Shown: positions 54,608-64,000 of the stretch, piece after piece
How positions within the stretch are numbered: the first letter of the stretch is position 1
Layout of the letters: each line of letters begins with the position of its first letter
Source of the DNA: Catonia carolina
Taxonomy: Eukaryota > Arthropoda > Insecta > Hemiptera > Achilidae
DNA length: 64,000 nt
Direction: 5' to 3'
NCBI GenBank assembly: GCA_035578175.1
Contig: JAQMRL010000040.1
Coordinates: forward strand, 1-64,000
The notes under the pieces: generated by a model
Databases searched by the model: none
Seen by the model: only the letters and a program-made list of their open reading frames with translations
What the model was told of the DNA's origin: nothing
Program-made: the position numbers and the translations under genes

Positions 54608-55614
54608 TAACAATGATTTTCTCTTTGGTTAACAGGAAAATCAAGAAAATAGTATAGCAAAGTACGAATGTGTTTTCCAAATGAAATGTGCCCCGTGGAA
54701 AAATATTTTTTTAAAGAAATTCACGAGATCTGGATTATCGTGGAATAATTAAGAAAAATATTAATTGGATTGAAGTGATAATGTTATTTTTGGTAATAAA
54801 GACGTAATTGATTCGTTTACCATAATAATTAAACAACATGAAAATGATACATATCATGTTTGAATGTAGATAAGGGATAGATTTTGAAGGTTACATTGAT
54901 TTCCTTTAAACAAAGATGTAAAATCAGGTAAATCCAAAAAAATTAAAATATTAAAGAAAATAGTTCTTAGACTTAATGAATTTTGATCGACTGTGTTCAG
55001 TATTTGGGTTTTTTCAATGTTAGTTTGGCCGCGTTCCCGCCTTCTTGTTTTCTTTCGATTTTCGTCGTCGTTGGACCACGACTGTTTTTGTTCATTGCCA
55101 TAGCAACTAATTATGTTTATTCTGTTATCTAATGCAGGCAACGCCGTTTTTATTCAAAGATTTTTTACGAGCATTGTGGTCCTGCGCCGATTTGTGGTTT
55201 TGGATTTAGTAAGTATTTTCATATTCATTCAATCAACAGCCTGTTTTAAATTGTTTTACGGAAAATCTTCATTTTTTAGTAAATATTAGTATTTTGTGAA
55301 ATTTATTTTTTAACCCAAGGTAGAGAACATTCGTTTTTTATTTTCTCCGACCAAATATAATGTTGAGAAACGTGGTTAAAAGTTTTTCAGATCTGAAAAA
55401 GAAATTTATATAAATTTAAAGAATGTTCTTGTAAAATTGGCCAATATCTATGATTTTTATAGTTATTATAAATTTTAAGATATTAATAAAATCTGGATTA
55501 AAGAAAAAATGTTTCAGTGAATTTTATTAACTTAATGTGACCATTTTTTTACCCTTTTTATATGTATATTTAGGTTCCTAAAAGATAAAAGTTTTCTAAT
55601 AGGACAAAAGTCAT
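54608..55614. other. No gene recognised
   Basis: A minus-strand frame of 95 codons (55141-54854) has a charged N-half and a hydrophobic C-half but no motif, homologue or splice context I know. Left unassigned. Confidence 0.35.
55137..55177 (+). repeat. 41-bp direct repeat, copy 2
   Basis: Identical to 53138-53178, offset 1999 bp. Confidence 0.85.
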
Positions 55615-56200
55615 GGGATTCTTTGGAAGGACTCCAGTAAGATCCAAAATAGTCATTAATGGACACATAAAGCAAGTGAGCCACTATAAATACCTTGGAA
55701 TTGATGTCTTATATGAAGATGATGTGAAAACTTAACTATATAAATTTAATCAGATATATGAGACGATTCATAGGGCACTGAGGCAAAAGACAAGATCCGA
55801 AACAAGGTTAAAGTTTTATAAGACGGTCGCAGTTCCAACCTTTTTTTTTAGTTCCAGCCTTGACATATGGCAGTGAAGCAAGGGTGATGAAAAGAAGGGA
55901 GGAAAGAAACATCCAAACTGTAGAAATGAAATTCTTAAGGTCTGTCAACGGTAATACAAAACAGGATCAGAAATGAAGATATAAGGCAAAATTGGGAATT
56001 TTTCCATTAAACGAAAAAATAAAATGATCATACCCAATGGATCGATCATTTAATAGAACGCCTGAAACTTGCTTTCTTAGTGTAGTGAGATGATAGAAAC
56101 CAGTGGGAAGTAGAGATATTGACAGGCCAAAGAAAAGATGGGTACCGGAACAGGTAGAAATGCCTACTCCATGAAAAGAAGAAAAAGGAGGTTTACTCTT
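55615..56200 (+). pseudogene. LINE reverse transcriptase C-terminal fragment
   Basis: RTPVRSKIVINGHIKQVSH, KYLGIDV, then KFYKTVAVP, LTYGSEARVMKRREERN and at the end DRPKKRWVPEQV, across several frameshifts and stops. Same family as 3679-4140 but more decayed. Contains a tandem duplication (AGTTCCAACC...AGTTCCAGCC) near 55830-55860. Confidence 0.75.
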
Positions 56201-56454
56201 ACCATTTAAACAGTAAATCTGTAAACATTCGGTGGACTTGGTTCTTGGGAGAAGTTTTTAATAAGATCGAGCTGTTACACTGTACAGTCTTTACTTTAGA
56301 ATATGCCTAGTATCATTATGAAATTGTGCCCGATTCAAGTTCTATATTAAATCAGTGTGAGGTAAGATCATCTATAATGTGATACTTTTACATAACCAGA
56401 AATTTATACATTTCAAAACCATGAATGAAAATTAATATTAATAGGGAAGTTGTC

Positions 56455-56583
56455 GTTTGAATTCGTCTTGGTTTCGAATCCTATTCAGGTACGACATATT
56501 TTCATACGTTACGAAAAAATCATTTCATCCTTCATCGTCTGGATAAGCAGTAATTGCAGAACAGTCGGACGTTAAAAAAAATT
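56455..56583 (+). mobile_element. SINE-A copy 6, truncated
   Basis: GGTTTCGAATCCTATTCAGG to CGGACGTTAAAAAAAATT. First tail type. Confidence 0.75.
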
Positions 56584-56706
56584 AGTAGTAGGAGGGAATA
56601 TAATTAGTTACTTGGCTACATGTCTGTAATAGTTACATAGTTTAACAATAACTAATTTACAAGAAAAAGTAAAAGCACTGATTACTATACCTTATATGGT
56701 GATAGA

Positions 56707-56855
56707 CGTGCTCGCCTCTCATCATGTGGTCTTGGGTTCGAATCCTATTCAGACACGGCATATTTTCATACGTTATAAAAATCACTTCATCCTTCACCGT
56801 CTGCATTAGCAGTAATTGCAGAACAGCCAGACGTTAAACCTAAAAAAAAACAAAA
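56707..56855 (+). mobile_element. SINE-A copy 7 with target duplication
   Basis: Starts CGTGCTCGCCTC. Has B-box GGTTCGAATCC and an oligo(A)-rich end. 11-bp duplication ATGGTGATAGA at 56696-56706 and 56856-56866. Confidence 0.85.
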
Positions 56856-57124
56856 ATGGTGATAGAGTCTCTTATTGGTGACAGTAGTAACTTTATATGG
56901 TGATTCATGTGAAATGTGTTCATATAAACGTTCATAAATGTTGATTTTATATGAAACATTCTAATTTAACTTTTATTAATTAAACATTATAAATTAATTC
57001 TTTTATGGTGGTAGTAAATTTTATGATAATAAATAATATTATTAATATCAATAAAGAGTAATATTCAGCCCTTTTACCCAATAGTTACTGTCTGGTAATT
57101 TTTTTTTAATAAAGGGAATTTTTT

Positions 57125-57956
57125 TGTGACATGAAGTTGGTAGCCCTACTCAACCGTTATAGATACGGTAGTTTGAGTTGTTTCTCCTTGAGCTGTGTAA
57201 AATTTTGTGCCTTTTCTGGTCTTCCTACGAACACAATGTTTTTTACTCTAAAACAACGGGTTTTCATTCTTGAACAATATTTTGTTACGAGAACGAACGC
57301 GAGTGTAAAATAATCATTTCGAATTAAATTTGTTGGTGTTTCTCCACCAGAAAAAATAAAAATTTCTAGGCTAACGAACAGATTTCTAGAGAAAGATAGT
57401 GTTTGCGACAGAAAACGTAGTAGTCGACCAACTCTCTTGACAGATAACGTTTTAGAGAATGTGAAAACAAGATTGCGATTCTCCACGGAAAAGTTATGAA
57501 ACTTTTCCTCGCAAGTTGGTTTGTCCTATTCAAGTGTTCAGAAAGCGGCTAAAAAATGAAATTGTATCCGTATCACGTACGATTAGTCCAAGATCTTCAG
57601 TCTCCAGATTTTAACAAGAGATTAATTTAAACGTCATCTGTCAAGAGAGTTGGTCGACTACTACGTTTTCTGTCGCAAACACCACCTGTCTCTCAAATTC
57701 GGTTTGTTAGCCTAGAAATTTACACTTTTTCTAGTGGAGGAACACCGATAAATTTAATTTGACATGATTCTTTTACATTTGCGTACGATTTCGTAGTAAA
57801 ATATTGTTCAAGAATGAAAACCCGTTGTTCTAGTGTAAAAGACATTCTGTTCGTAACAAGACCGGAAACGGCACAAAATTTTACTCAGCTCAAGGAGAAA
57901 TAACTCAAACTACCGTATCAATATCGGTTGAGTAGGGCTACCAACTTCGTGTCACA
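57125..57956. mobile_element. DUF4817-type mariner foldback element
   Basis: Inverted arms of about 320 bp beginning TGTGACATGAAGTTGGTAGC. In both arms, reading inward, lies the transposase N-terminus: FTLKQRVFILEQYFVTRTNA, then SVCDRKRSSRPTLLTDNV and, towards the centre of the left arm, SSQVGLSYSSVQKAAKK. This is the typical helix-turn-helix half of the family. The catalytic half is absent. Stop codons throughout. Confidence 0.8.
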
Positions 57957-58059
57957 GAAAGCTTTTCCTTTTTTAAAAAAATAATAACCAGACATTTACA
58001 ATTGGGTAACAGGACTAAAAAATCACTCTCTATAATACAATAATATACCGTGCTTCCCA

Positions 58060-58990
58060 ACAAATCTGACGTTTAGGAAAATTAATATTAGACAATGTAC
58101 TGGCAACATTAAACTAATTACAAGGGTGAAATCTTACTTTTATTACTCCAGTCGTTCAGAAACAGAAAAAAATGAGTCTACAAAAGATTTTAATAGATAA
58201 TAATTTAAATTATTATTAATAAAAAGACAAAAGTTACTCAATTTTGATATAGCTCAGTACTTTTTTAACAAAAATTTCGTGAATTTTGTTGCCTATCAGT
58301 AGCTGGGTGCACTTAGACATCATTTGAAATTTTACTTTTGATATTATCACGAAAGTCGTGAGTTCAAATCCCACAATAATTAATTTTTTTTTGTTAAATG
58401 ATCATTGATTATGTTAATTTAAAGGTAATGAAAAACATTTCAAATCATAATATTGCAGTTTTTAATTCATAAACAATTTTTCTTATTTAATTTTTTTCGT
58501 AAAGTAAACGTCACGCAATTACAACAATGCCTCGCTTAACAACCAATGAAAACGTTGCTAAAAGACTTCTAAATCTGATTAACTACAACCCATCTTGAAT
58601 AACTTACCTATAACATATAACATTTTAGCAGAAATACATGTTACATTTTGACTGACAAGTAATCAGATCGGATGTATTATATTTTCAAATTATTTTAAAA
58701 ATTTTCAATAAAATTATTTAGCAAAAAAGAAATTTTTAGATAGTGTGGGATTCGAACTCACGACTCTCGTACGATGATATCAAAAGAAAAATTTTTAATG
58801 AGCTCTAAACCCGCACAGCTACTGAGCAGACATCAAAATTTGCGAAATGTTACTTATGTAAGATATCGGGCTATATCGAAATTGAGTAACTTCTTTTTAT
58901 TATTAATAATAAAATTATTAGCTATTAAAATCGTTTTAAAATCATTACAGGAGAATCATGCGCTGTCTATTGGTATAGAAATCAACTAAA
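58060..58990. mobile_element. Foldback element with tRNA-like arms
   Basis: Arms at about 58180-58390 and 58735-58950 are inverted copies: AAAAGATTTTAATAG, GTTACTCAATTTTGATATAG, CAGTAGCTG, GATATTATCAC and GTGAGTTCAAATCCCAC. Each arm ends in a tRNA-like part with a B-box and a plausible A-box. Relative at 50335-50760. Confidence 0.65.
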
Positions 58991-59274
58991 ATAAAATAGA
59001 AGTTATATTATAATGTTTTAAGTCTTTAAAACACTATCACCACCTAAAAGGATCTAACCCAACATCAAAATTTGCAGAATTGACTTAATATAATAATTAT
59101 ACAGTATACAGCAAAGCCCCACATGTGTACTCGCATAAATTTAACTGCATTTAACTGCATAATATAGAGGGTTAAACGTGTAGTTTATTATGACATTTTC
59201 ACATAAATAATAATTTTGGTATCAAGCAACTATACAATTACAATTACAAGATTAGGTCAATAAATTACATTTTC

Positions 59275-60245
59275 TGTATTTTTACTTTCTCTTGCCTATA
59301 TGAATATAATAGGAAGGAAAGTGCAGTATTTTTTTCATGTCGATTTTCCGAAATCGAGGTTTCACCGGATCTACACGTTTTCAGACCCCTTGGACCCAAA
59401 ACCATGTTTTTAGCGATTGGTCTGTGTGTGTATCTGCGTGTCGTTCAGTGTGTGTGTGTGAACAGAATATTTCAAAAACAACTTACAAACTTGAAACTTA
59501 AAAGTTAAGTTAGATACCACTAGAAGACCCGACACGACCATGTTCGTCAAAATCTGTCAACCGGAAGTAGTAGTTTATTCGTGTATTTTTTCACTTTTTT
59601 GCTATTTTCTTAAAAACGGCTGCTACGATTTTTTCAAAATCGCCTTATTTACTACACATTTTATGCTTCGCAAGATAGGGTAGGCGCCATGTCTGCTCAA
59701 CTTCGTGGGGAGGTTGTATTCTCGTAAAAAATTTGTTTTTTTAAGATTGCGACTTTAATATGCATTTTAACGTAAAAATGAATGTATTAAAAGTTGTAGA
59801 GAATTTGAAATCCTACAACTTTTATTGAAATTTTTTTTCTGTATAACGCTTAGTTTAGCGGTACTTAGCGATTTCCTGTTTTTGTCTCACGAAAACGTGT
59901 AAAACATCGATTTTTTTACGATTTCAACCTTAGTATGCATTTTACGACAAAAGTGTATACCTAATCAAATTTATAGGAAATTACGAGATCAACAACTTCC
60001 ATTACGGCATCATTTTCTCTACAGAGCCTAGTTTAGAGTGAAAGAGTGATTTTCCTTATTTTTAAGCCAAAATGAGGTTGATTTTCATTTTGCGTCTTTC
60101 ATTTATTAATAAATAATGTTATGTTTTTTGAGGTTAGGTTTTTTGTTTTTTTTTCTAATGTTATATTACTAATGTTAGATTATATTGTTAGTTATATGCA
60201 TTGGCAAGAGAAAGTAAGAATAGTGAGTGTTTCAAACCAGAGTTT
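59275..60245 (-). repeat. Rep1 copy 6, nearly complete
   Basis: Best copy for defining the family. In its own direction it starts GTTTGAAACACTCAC, then ACTTTCTCTTGCC, and ends GGCAAGAGAAAGT, with the (CA)n at 59461-59424. The 13-bp word and its complement form a subterminal inverted pair, but only the start carries about 20 bp beyond it. Confidence 0.85.
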
Positions 60246-60925
60246 TGTTTTAAATATTACTTATTCTTTTCTGTGTATAAAAACAACTCTATTTTTTTAT
60301 TTTGAATTTCAAACCTGATTAAATTCCCAAAAATTGATTGTATGTTAAATAGGGGTAACAGACCTTAGCTGGATACGTAAAAGGAAAACTTAAACTTCTG
60401 GCTCAAAACATGAAAAAGTAAAAGAGCATTTGAGAATATCCTTACAAGAAAATAGTCAAGATTGGTGCCTCCACATTTAACAAGAAAATCAATGAAATTC
60501 TCAGAATGTAAATTTTTAGTTTAGTCTTATTTTCAGTATCATTACCTTTTTATTTATTTATTTATTTTAGATTAGTTTCCTTAGTATTATTGCAATTACT
60601 AATACAATTTGTTAAAAGAGAAGAAAAATTATTTTGTAATGTTTTAAATTTGTTGTACGTTAAAATTACAATAAATTTTTTTGTCCGTTCGTGAATTTTT
60701 ACTTTTGTCATAATCTTAGAAAATCTGGAAAAGGATATTAACTATTTCAAATAATAATTATTTGAAGACACCAATGAATTCAGCAAAACATTTTGTACTA
60801 TAAGTAAAACATGACATCTGACAAAGAAACGGAAAGTAAATACTAAAAGAAATATACTAATTGAACAAATCTATATAAGTTAAATAAAATTGTGATTTTA
60901 TCTGTACAATTTTTCAAAATGCCCC
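60246..60925. other. AT-rich DNA, nothing recognised
   Basis: No motif, no repeat end identified. Confidence 0.4.
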
Positions 60926-61955
60926 AAATTTTGTTTCTACGTCCGATCTATCAGGTAAACACCGAAAATAAGTATTTCAGCTGAATTTTTGTCTGTCTGT
61001 AAATCTGTTTATCTGTTTGTATGTTACGGCATCACACAAGAACTGCTGAACCAATTCAATGAATTTCGGTAAGTTATTTAGGTTCTGGACATAATCGAAA
61101 TAAAAATAGGCCATACAATTTTGTAATATCACAAAGGGATGGAGGCGTTCAGAAGGAGGGGTAAACAAAAAACTACGAATATCTCCGTTAAAAGTCTATG
61201 TATAAAAAAATGTTATTATATAAAACCGAAACTACTGAACTGATTTTAAAAAAATCTTTCATTGTTGCATAGCTTAGAGCTTCCTGATCAATAAAGGCTA
61301 TTTTGCAACTTTAAGTGACTTTAATTAAGTGAGTTAAGCAACTTAAACTGTAACGATTTAGCATGTTTCAGTTTATCGGGTGCATATAAGACTTTTATTT
61401 TTTTTACGTCCTCTAGATGGTGTATTTTTTTGGGCTAGAAGCACGATTCAACTTTTATATTTCATAAAAAAACGTGAAAAATAACATTCGATTCCAAAAA
61501 AAAACATTAAATATTCAGAAATATTTGAAATTTTTATTTTTGTACTGCATGTATTTCATATATTTGTTTTCATTAGATAGGTAGCGAATGAGTCATATAT
61601 TTCCAATTACTCTGCCTACCACACCTACGTATTACTGTCTCTTATCTCAGCCATATATCAACTGTCTCTTTCTTTTCCATCGGTATTCTTCTATGCATTC
61701 TATTCAATTCTGTTAAATCGCAAGGACAAACATTTAAAACGGTGGGCATCGATTTGAGACAAGAGTGCTTCCTTCACTCATGGACAACTTTATGTCGGAC
61801 TTTCTAGAGCTGGAAGTGCAGAAAAACAATTTATTTTGCTGCCACAGGGCAACAAAATTAGAAATATTGTGTATAGAGAGGTTTCAAAATAATTTAATGA
61901 GGTCTACATTAGCTGCCGTGAAGCGAAGCGAGCAGGGGTTGCAAGTTACATAGAA
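60926..61955. mobile_element. Possible Helitron-like non-autonomous repeat
   Basis: Begins with GTCTGTCTGTAAATCTG and CAAGAACTGCTGAACC, a phrase widespread in insect non-autonomous repeats, and ends with TGCCGTGAAGCGAAGCGAGC and GGGTTGCAAGTTA, similar in style to the short GC-rich palindromic ends of Helitron-type elements. Assigned by resemblance only. A 62-codon frame at 61765 has no domain. Confidence 0.35.
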
Positions 61956-62149
61956 ATAACAACTAATTATATAAATTAAGTTAATAAATAATTAACTAAT
62001 ACAATAAATAACATAACTAATTTAGGCCTACTTAAAAACTACTTACAATAATCTAGGAACAATAAACTAGAATAATAATCAGAACAATAAACTAGGTCTA
62101 CGCGCCGGTAAAAACGCATTCATTCAGTCGGTTACCTACCTATCCATTC

Positions 62150-62520
62150 CACCAGTACTCTATAGGCCTACTGGTCATACACCCATTCTCGGTCACATTG
62201 TCAAAAATGAAACGGTATTCTAAATAGCTCGTTAGTTAACCATCGCGGTGTTCCTATTGTGATTTGCCTTTCATTGATTATGAAAATAATAAAGCACTGC
62301 ATATCTTTATTTAACCAAGATCTCGCTTTTATATTACGCTCAACAATTTTTTTCATTAATAATAATGCTGACGTTGAAAGGAGGTAAGAGTAGATAACAT
62401 GAACGATTAAAGAATGTCAGACCAGACAAGGATCGAACTCGGCACACCAACAGATCGTCCACAGCACCAAGAAAACCGTTCGAAGAATGGGTACTTTAGC
62501 GAGTTATTATTAAAATATTA
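62150..62520. repeat. Partner of the 48950-49300 repeat, inverted
   Basis: CATTCTCGGTCACATTGTC, GTTAACCATCG and CACAGCACCAAGAAAACCG are reverse matches to the first copy. It holds GGATCGAACTC. Confidence 0.55.
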
Positions 62521-63339
62521 ACCAACTTGAATTGGTATTTTCCGAAAACAAGTGTTTCTTAAACTTGGTTTTTTAAATTCTGTAAATTTTTTATAAATAA
62601 CGATAAAAAATAAAAATATCATTGTTTTCAGCATTATCACTCATAATCTCACTTTTACTTGGGTAAAGATCATTTCCATTTTCTTATGAACGTTCACATT
62701 TTATAAAAACATCAACAGTTTATTCAAGGACATTAGCAAAGATCTGTTGTAATAAGGAAACGAAATGGTCTTGCATCATTATTATACTCATGATTCAATT
62801 AAAGAGATAATGCGCAAGGAAATAAAAAATATATTGTGATTTTATAGAAATATAATAGAAGCTATTATAATCCATATTTTATTTTCATTCTTGTATTCTC
62901 CTTTCCATATAAAAAATTACAAAATATTTATACACACTTCACAACGTTATAATCCAACCGATATGTAGCCTATTTCTTTTAAATATTATATTATAAAATC
63001 AGAAATAGTTTCTGATATTTCCAGTTTTTTCTTTATGATAAAACGAATAATTTAAGGTAAAGCTACCTTTTTTCTTTGATTTTGAATTTAGTATTTTTAT
63101 TTATTTATTGAATTTATTCTTGTGATATTTTTACTGTATTTTTCAATTTAATTTTCTTTTCTCCTTATATATAAATTGAGTACGTTGTATTTTTTTATAC
63201 TTTTTTGTAAACTAACATTTACATTGAATTGGATCGTTGCTTTTAAAAAAAGTTATACAATTTTCTATGAATTTATTTTGTGTTGTGTAAATTTTGTATC
63301 TATCAAGTTATTTGCTCATAAAAGACGGTGGTTCAATAT
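62521..63339. other. AT-rich DNA, no gene
   Basis: A 61-codon frame at 63176-63361 is hydrophobic low-complexity and unsupported. Confidence 0.4.
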
Positions 63340-63465
63340 TTCCACTCATCTGCTAGTATAAGAACTACAAAAAATAGTCCTGTTTCTTATTATATGGTCA
63401 GCCAATTATATGACTGAATCATTTAAAAACAGAAGAGGTAGAGGTGTAAAAGACACTATTAGCGG
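63340..63465 (+). mobile_element. SINE-C copy 4, 5' part only
   Basis: CTGCTAGTA, CTACAAAAAATAGTCCTG, GGTCAGCCAATTATATGAC and GTGTAAAAGACACTATT, then abrupt end. Being cut at the 3' side, it was broken after insertion. Confidence 0.7.
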
Positions 63466-63469
63466 TTTC

Positions 63470-64000
63470 GCAAACATACAGAGCCAAGTTTGAACCCTTG
63501 GATCTCCAAAACTATGAGTCGGATTTTAACATACTTTACATCAAAATTTAGAAAATTTTATTCTGCGTTGATCCTTAATAGCTTTATATTTTTAATGCTG
63601 TTAACAATTTCCTGTCCAGGTTGGAAGACAAAATGACTTTCAGTAGCACCCACCCTCGCATTACCAAGTATATTAAATTTTTTTTTTAAATTCTACCACA
63701 ACATTGGCCAATCAATATTTCGTGTTATTAGGGCCTAACATATGTTTATTATCTGTACTAAGTTTTTTACGCTGAATAAAACGATAGTTTGCCCGTGCGA
63801 AAAGATCGAGCGGTTACCAGGATAGCAAGGGTTCAGAATATTGTTAATAAATCAAAATTTAAATGACGTACGAATTTTAAATTTCGTTCACGCTGTAAGA
63901 GTATAATTGTCTGTGCTGTGTTAAAAATTTCAAACTTTCGGTCGAATATTTAACGAGTTATACGTCTCTAAACGCATGAAAATTGTTACGGTAGCAAAAA
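63470..64000. repeat. Second copy of the 50930-51260 repeat
   Basis: Direct match at 63870-64000 and inverted match at 63480-63660, so the element itself is partly palindromic. Continues beyond the window. Confidence 0.65.

Noticed and set aside
58300..58390. Functional tRNA gene
   Set aside because: Has box-like words but no complete cloverleaf that I can draw, and it occurs in inverted repeated arms. It is a tRNA-derived repeat.
1..64000. CRISPR arrays, operons, riboswitches, phage genes
   Set aside because: Nothing of the kind is present, and the split genes and repeat types show an animal genome.

Overview
Insect genomic DNA, probably from a hemipteran or related neopteran. The case for this is strong AT-richness, two multi-exon genes of the insect-specific odorant receptor (7tm_6) family, and a dense load of arthropod-type transposons (mariner types, DUF4817-type transposases, pogo/Tigger-like, Jockey/RTE-like LINEs, tRNA-derived SINEs, Ty3/gypsy remnants). 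The species is not identifiable from the sequence alone. No bacterial, viral or organellar genes were seen.

The only host protein-coding genes I can support are two tandem odorant receptor (OR) genes on the minus strand. The upstream gene (called OR-A here) runs from 47920 down to 33165 and encodes 428 residues. The downstream gene (OR-B) runs from 23957 down to 1601 and encodes 425 residues. Both were assembled by hand from five exons with GT-AG introns. Exons 2 to 4 have identical lengths in both genes (100, 102 and 153 nt), all intron phases match (2,0,0,0), and both end in the family C-terminal motif AYSYFNVL. Each has a 3' splice site 21-24 nt upstream of the ATG, so an upstream 5' exon lies unseen in or beyond the flanking repeats. 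They are diverged paralogues, both apparently intact.

Layout by region: OR-B intron 4 (1661-6347) holds a long-TIR element, a LINE end and a rearranged mariner. OR-B intron 3 (6501-17344) holds a LINE fragment, a 604-codon gypsy protease-integrase frame lacking reverse transcriptase, a pogo-like element carrying a SINE, a second TIR element and three LINE pieces. OR-B intron 2 (17447-21724) holds two DNA transposon remnants and a strong hairpin. OR-B intron 1 (21825-23094) is mostly a polypurine minisatellite. The intergenic block 23979-33164 is a stack of nested insertions followed by a 1.8 kb inverted duplication. OR-A intron 4 (33222-34670) holds a 1 kb repeat with a CA/CG tract. OR-A intron 3 (34824-40984) holds a near-complete LINE with target-site duplications. 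OR-A intron 2 (41087-45093) holds a short LTR element with identical LTRs and a GC-rich island with three tandem histone-type stem-loops. OR-A intron 1 (45194-47045) is almost wholly two inverted copies of the 1 kb repeat. Upstream of OR-A (47921-64000) I see only repeats.

The two receptors would act separately with the co-receptor Orco (not in this window) as odour-gated cation channels in antennal neurons. Everything else is repeat-derived and is described as such. Repeat names used below (Rep1, SINE-A, SINE-B, SINE-C) are local labels. All alignments and identity counts were done by eye.
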